DNA of 64,000 nt, taken from contig OX104130.1 of assembly GCA_944470555.2 (NCBI GenBank), forward strand, positions 71,801,160-71,865,159, in the 5' to 3' direction. Every line of letters begins with the position of its first letter. Position 1 is the first letter of the stretch. Below the pieces are notes generated by a model. It had not been told where the DNA came from. It made no database searches and worked only from the letters and a program-made list of their open reading frames with translations. The DNA is from Heterobilharzia americana (lineage: Eukaryota; Platyhelminthes; Trematoda; Strigeidida; Schistosomatidae). Made by a program: the position numbers and the translations under genes. Positions 59,347 to 64,000 of this stretch are shown piece by piece.

Positions 59347-60186
59347 ATGTCCGACCACACTCCCAAGCTTATTCGTATTAAGTCGACTACGAACACGATC
59401 CAACTCGTGCCATATTGGCCAGACAATGCAGAAACATGGTTTCTGTATGCCGAGGCAGATTTTCGAGGACAGGGTGTCTCAGATCCTCATTCTCGATTTC
59501 TTGCTGTCATACGGTCATTACCGCGAGAATTAAACAGGTATGTTACAGCAAACATGTTTAATCCTGAAGTAAGTGACCCTTATGCACTTCTAAAGGCCGC
59601 ACTCTTGAAGAAAAGCGATCTCACAGATCGCCAACGTCTAGACGAATTGTTTCGTAACATCGAGCTAGGCAGCCACTCAGCTACTGAAGTCCTCGCACGC
59701 ATGCGAGAAGTAATCGGTGCACGAACATTTGACGATGGTTTCTTCCGAGAACTATTTCTCTCGAAACTACCACAACCGGTGCAAACCGTGTTGGTGACAC
59801 TCCAGTCAGTCCCACTCGACGACCTGGCAGCCTCAGCAGATAAAATACTGGAGATATCCAGCAGACCAGTCTCCAACGTATATTCTATCTGCGACAAAAC
59901 AGAGCGCCAGGATTCAGAGGTGACCAAGTTGTGCAACTCTGTGAGACGGTTGCTACGATCTCGAAGTCCTAGATCACGTAGCACTTCACGGAAACGCACC
60001 TTGGCGCATCGCAGCAAGTCGTGTGGTAGCCCTAAAACGAAACCCAACAGGGTGGAAAACCCTGAATGGTGCTGGTTTCATAACACTTACGGGGATGAAG
60101 CCAGAAAATGTCGTAAACCATGCCGTTTTAAGAAGGACCCGAACTCGGGAAACGGTCACGCCGGCACGTGCTCACGGCAACCGTAG
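59347..60186 (+). CDS. Gag polyprotein of the LTR element
   Basis: 279 codons with no internal stop. The N-terminal two thirds is capsid-like (VPYWPDNAETWFLYAEADF, then FRELFLSKLPQPVQTVL). An Arg/Ser-rich basic stretch (RSRSPRSRSTSRKR) and a single CHCC zinc motif near the C-terminus would bind RNA. It overlaps the next frame by 19 nt in the -1 frame, which suggests frameshift expression of pol. The ATG at 59347 lies in good position after the PBS. The frame is fully open despite the pol deletion, so particles could in principle still form. Confidence 0.8.
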   Translation: MSDHTPKLIRIKSTTNTIQLVPYWPDNAETWFLYAEADFRGQGVSDPHSRFLAVIRSLPRELNRYVTANMFNPEVSDPYALLKAALLKKSDLTDRQRLDELFRNIELGSHSATEVLARMREVIGARTFDDGFFRELFLSKLPQPVQTVLVTLQSVPLDDLAASADKILEISSRPVSNVYSICDKTERQDSEVTKLCNSVRRLLRSRSPRSRSTSRKRTLAHRSKSCGSPKTKPNRVENPEWCWFHNTYGDEARKCRKPCRFKKDPNSGNGHAGTCSRQP

Positions 60187-60838
60187 CCGGCCGAAAAAGC
60201 CGTTTGCTCTACGTCACGGATATTAAAACGAAAGTCCGCTACCTCGTCGACACCGGCGCAGAAGTTAGCATTCTTCCAGCAACGACAAAGGAGCGTCATC
60301 TTGACCCATCCTTCAATCTTCAAGCAGCCAACGGCAAGGCAATCGCGACATTCGGGAGACGGTATGCCTACCTCAACTTAGGTTTACGCAAACCTATCCA
60401 CTGGATTTTCCTCCTGGCAGACGTCTCTATGCCCATCATTGGCATAGATTTGCTAAACCATTACGATCTACTCGTAGATGCTCGCCGTCGACGACTGATA
60501 GATAACAGCACAAAGTTATCCATTGGCGGCACCACCTATGTAGGTCCGAGTTTAGCCATCGTTAGGACTAAACAATCAGACGACGCGTCCTACCAGGCAG
60601 TTCTGGAGAAATATCCAGAGTTACAGCAACCGAAGCACACTCTTCCGTGCATAACCAGCAATGTTATGCATCACGTCACAACCACAGGTCCACCTGTGGC
60701 ATCCAAAGCGCGCCGTCTAGCCCCCGATAAGCTCCAAACGGCGAAAAATGAATTCGACCACATGCTCGACCTGGGCATTATCAGACCGTCGAACAATCCT
60801 TGGGCATCGCCATTGCACATGGTTCCCAAAAGGATAGC
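60168..60838 (+). pseudogene. pol fragment: protease and start of reverse transcriptase
   Basis: The aspartic protease motif YLVDTGAEVSILPA (about 60240) and the flap/second region (IIGIDLLNHYDLLVD) are intact. The RT entry (HHVTTTGPPV, KLQTAKNEFDHMLDLGIIRP, NNPWASPLHMVPK) follows. At about 60830-60840 the frame shifts: DWRPTGDYRRLNAKTTPDSY continues in another frame (to about 60905). The RT palm, RNase H and integrase are missing after that. Confidence 0.8.
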
Positions 60839-60905
60839 AGTGACTGGCGTCCAACCGGTGATTACCGAAGGCTCAACGCCAAAACAACTCCGGACTCCTA
60901 CCCGA

Positions 60906-61274
60906 TACATCAATACAAACCCTCGTATACTTTGCCTTTTTATATCAATTTTTATTTACCATGTAATGAAATTTTTAAAAAAAACGGTAAAGATAAGCGT
61001 AAATTTTTATTTTTCGATATGTTGATATATAAATAATTCCCATTTTTAGGCAACGTTTTCGTGGTATTAAAGACTTTTATTTATATTCCAGGTGCAACGA
61101 GCACTGGACGGAACGTCGAAAGGAACAGATGACCGCGACCGACGTACAATTCCATTTATTGTATTTTATTTATTTAATCGCCACGACACCCTAGAATAAG
61201 GTTCAGACAACCAGGGGCCACCTCACGCAGTCAGCCCATCGGAAGAGTTTTACCAGTGGAGAAACCACTGGGTT
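60906..61274 (+). other. AT-rich patch and 3' internal region of the LTR element
   Basis: From about 60913 to 61090 the sequence turns AT-rich and unlike pol; it looks like filler at the deletion. From about 61091 a GC-richer stretch looks like the original 3' end of the element. Confidence 0.45.
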
Positions 61275-61333
61275 TTTACTTCCGGCTGGTATCGTCTTAG
61301 GGTCCTCACGAACCCACTAGGGGGGGAGTGATC
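61275..61333 (+). promoter_or_regulatory. Polypurine tract region
   Basis: CTAGGGGGGGAGTGATC directly before TGTAGCG, the expected plus-strand primer. The same 59 bp also precede the left LTR, which is not expected for a single insertion. Confidence 0.6.
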
Positions 61334-61677
61334 TGTAGCGTCATACACTTCCCCAAAATCAGTAGCCTAGGGTTTGACGACTTTCGACATCGATGCTGAC
61401 CTTGATAGTTTAACTGGACTCGCTAAGCTGAAGGCACCCGGTCAAGCATCCTGGCCATTTGGCACGCTGTCGTGTTACGTTGCATTGCTCGTATTCGACT
61501 CTCTAGCCAGTTAGTTGGAACGCATCGGTATTTTGGCATAACCATCCAAATATACTATTCCATCCGACTACGCTATCGTGTTCTACCTTGGTCTCGTATT
61601 CGTGGGTATATAACAAGTTCGAATAATTAGTGATTGGTCTTTGCGTCTGTCAAGTTCGCACCAGGACAAATCCTAAA
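61334..61677 (+). repeat. 3' LTR
   Basis: Same sequence as the 5' LTR with one substitution noticed (AGTAGCC for AATAGCC). It ends in CCTAAA, after which the second 290 bp repeat begins with no gap. Confidence 0.75.
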
Positions 61678-64000
61678 GCAGAACCAATTAATTCCTTTTG
61701 GCGTCCGTGACAACCAAGTCAAAAGAAGGGGAGACGACCTTGAGATGTTTACCATTAAACAGCTAACACCAACATTAGGGGTATACAATACCGATAATTT
61801 TTGCGTTAGAGTATTGGTCTTAAGATTGGGTTCCCTTAATTTGGCTAAACATTTTTGAATGCATATCCAGATACCAGCCTTGCCTGGTTAACCAGTTCAC
61901 TAGGTACGATCCCGTCATAAGCCAGGATGGAGAGGAAAGGTTAGGCGTAGGGCTAGCAACCCTCCCCCGCAAAAGCAGTCCAATCGCCAAAGAAACTTCA
62001 AAGCACAAAGAGAACATATAAATGAAAACAAACTTGTTCTTCTCTGGAATCGAGGAGAAGAAAACCACTCCAGATAGTGATAGCCCTAGGAAAAGCAGCC
62101 GGACCAAATGTCTTCTGTCGAGGAATGCGAAAGTAAACATGGGGGCATGGGATGTCCGTGCCGTGTTTGAACCTAACAAGGGTGCCCAGCTTCCAAAACA
62201 GATGAGAAGGTATAACACAGAAGTGCTACGAATCTGCAAGAAATCTGCAGATGGAATGAAAGTGGACTCTACAAACTGTCAACTAGAAAGCAGTCAATAA
62301 TCTACTCCGATATTGTCACCCAGATGACAACCACGAGCACACTGAGTTTCCGAGTGGCTATCACGATGTCCCCCAAAGCATCCAAGGCTCTCATGCAGTG
62401 AGAACCAGTCTCCTCCTGCAGGATCAGGATCATGACAGCAAGGTTCAACTCAAAAGGAAGGAAAGCAGTCACAACCATACAATGCTACGCTATGCACCTA
62501 CAAATGGTGCAGATGAAGAGAAGAAGGAGGAATTCTACAGACAACTGCAATCAGTACTAGACAAGACTTCAGTTGGCGATGGCGACATCAAAATTCATTC
62601 AGATGGGTGGGGTGACATGAATGCCAAACTGGGAGCGGACGACACAGGAAGAGAAGTCGTCATGAGTCGCGAAGCACTCAGTGAAATGAACAAGAATGGA
62701 GAACTGTTTGCAGATTTCTGAGCATTTAATGACTTGGTGACTGGAGGTGAGGCAGTGTGTACAAGTATAAGGATATTTACAAGCGATGTGGATTTCACCA
62801 GACTAACGAAAAATCAGATCGACTTCATTTCAATGTGAAGAAAGTGGAGACAGAGACACAGCCTAGTGGACACAAGATCAGATGACGAAGGGGAGCAGAT
62901 GTAGATTCACACCACTGCATATCTAGTGCAAGGAATCTAACTGTGAAATCAAGTTGAAAGCCTTGAAAGAAGTTGGTGATGATAGACCACAGTTGAAGTT
63001 GAACACCCAGAACAGAGACTGAAGGATGAAACAACAAAGGATATCTTGACGTCAGTCAGCCATGAGGACAAAATGGGAGATATTGAGCAACATGAGTGAA
63101 GAAACGTGCGTGGAAGAACACTGGAAGAGCACTGTTTGAAAGCTATGTGGACGAAACCTGCATAGCTGTATTAGGAATGAAGAATAAACAGGACCAGGAA
63201 TGTATCTCGAGGGATACACAGAAGCTGATAGAGCGTAGAGAAGAAGATGGTGAAGCAGAGGATAAACCAGTGCGGTGCAAGGATGAAGAAGGAAAAGAGG
63301 AACTGAACACAACCAATAAAACACTACACTGGACAAAGCAGTGAAGAGGGGTGCTTGCAAAGATAAAAGACAATTCCACAACACACTTGCAAGTGAAGCA
63401 CAACAGGTTACAGGTAGGAGACAGACACCTGACAGCATTATATCAAATAAACAGGTTACAATCCATCTGGTAAGAGATCAACACAGATGAAACCAATGAA
63501 AGACAGTGAAGGAAACCTGGTTACCAAAGGGGAGAAACAAAGCAAACGATGGGCTGATTTCTTCAAAAATCTCTTGAATCGACCACCACCTGCAACTCGT
63601 CCAGAAATACCACCAGCAGCCCAGCCCAGCCAAGACACAAAATCACCAGTGAACAAAAACTCTCCGACAAAAGCAGAAGTGAACTCCTCAACGCCATAAA
63701 GTTGCTGAGATTCGGGAGAGCAGCAGGACCAGATGAAACTCCACCAGAAGCACTGAAAACTTACAGGGAAAAAGGGAGACATGCTCACATCATTACTGTA
63801 GAGGGTTTGGAAGGAAGGAAACAAAGGTATATGCCCGTCGGTTGGAAGAAGGGCTACCTCGTCGGTTACCAAAAGAAGGGTTGCCTTGGTCTTTGCAAGA
63901 ACTGGTGTGAAGTGATGCTCCTGTCTATCCGAGGCAAGCAAAATATCAAGCCGCATCATCCTTGGGAGACCAAACCATGCACTGGATTCAAGGCTACGAC
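61678..64000 (+). mobile_element. Family A RTE-like copy A4 (runs off window)
   Basis: Leader 61678-61967 (second copy of the 290 bp repeat), then the endonuclease (VNMGAWDVRAVFEPNKGAQL at about 62133; QMRRYNTEVLRICKKS; RYAPTNGADEEKKEEFY; GDMNAKLGADD near 62620), linker with NTTNKTLHW, and sequence leading to RT (FKNLLNRPPPATRPEIPP at about 63560). Least decayed in the endonuclease but still shifted in several places. Confidence 0.75.

Larger units (their letters stand above)
58815..61677 (+). mobile_element. Gypsy/CsRn1-type LTR retrotransposon, pol-deleted
   Basis: A direct repeat of about 403 bp (58815-59217 and 61275-61677, offset 2460, about one mismatch seen) flanks gag, protease and the start of RT. 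The Gag zinc motif (C-x2-H-x9-C-x3-C in CWFHNTYGDEARKCRKPC) is the CHCC type I associate with CsRn1 and Boudicca of flukes. RT catalytic core, RNase H and integrase are absent. Near-identical LTRs imply a recent insertion or conversion. Confidence 0.8.

Overview
The window looks like a blood-fluke (Schistosoma-type trematode) nuclear genome. It is AT-rich, has long introns packed with decayed retroelements, and carries Penelope-like elements, several non-LTR families, a gypsy/CsRn1-type LTR element, and tRNA-derived SINEs with hammerhead-ribozyme motifs of the SmAlpha kind. No sequence search was possible, so species and repeat-family names are inferred from remembered family features.

Two host genes can be built exon by exon with consistent splice phases. 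(1) Plus strand, 523-6309 (possibly ending at 8143): a C2H2/C2HC zinc-finger protein with four micro-introns of 43-66 bp, then a 4.2 kb intron full of retroelements. The fifth finger is split across that intron. (2) Minus strand, 57286 down to 9025: a complete 13-exon coding model of 1,299 nt (432 aa). Its start carries the hallmark of the CCDC177/DUF4659 coiled-coil family (YVLTSPKSLEAC, then PVDLL), and the rest is charged coiled coil. All exons are 46-129 nt and are spread over 48 kb, so most of the window is introns of this gene. The two genes converge at about 8.1-9.0 kb. A third possible host segment is an intronless coding block (57664-58458, plus strand) wedged between mobile elements.

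Mobile DNA: 'family A' is an RTE-like non-LTR element with copies at 11.4-14.4 (+), 22.5-25.5 (-), 35.4-38.2 (-) and 61.7 kb to the window end (+). 'Family B' is a second endonuclease/RT element at 1.8-4.3, 9.2-10.5, 20.2-21.5, 34.0-34.5, 36.4-36.9 and 49.4-50.9 kb. CR1/Jockey-like RT copies lie at 47.5-48.3, 51.4-52.6 and 55.3-56.7 kb. Penelope-like fragments with GIY-YIG remnants lie at 2.2, 21.6-22.5, 27.7, 29.4, 32.0-33.4 and 51.1 kb. An LTR element with near-identical LTRs and a deleted pol lies at 58.8-61.7 kb.

The strongest unusual signals are a near-perfect 1,376 bp palindrome (32041-33416; 670-nt arms in exact register) next to exon 8 of the coiled-coil gene, an LTR-like pair in inverted orientation around a gag-like fragment (16927-17777), at least three SINE families carrying hammerhead cores (one copy at about 46.7 kb has all core residues), and a 290 bp direct duplication that brackets the orphan coding block and the LTR element.
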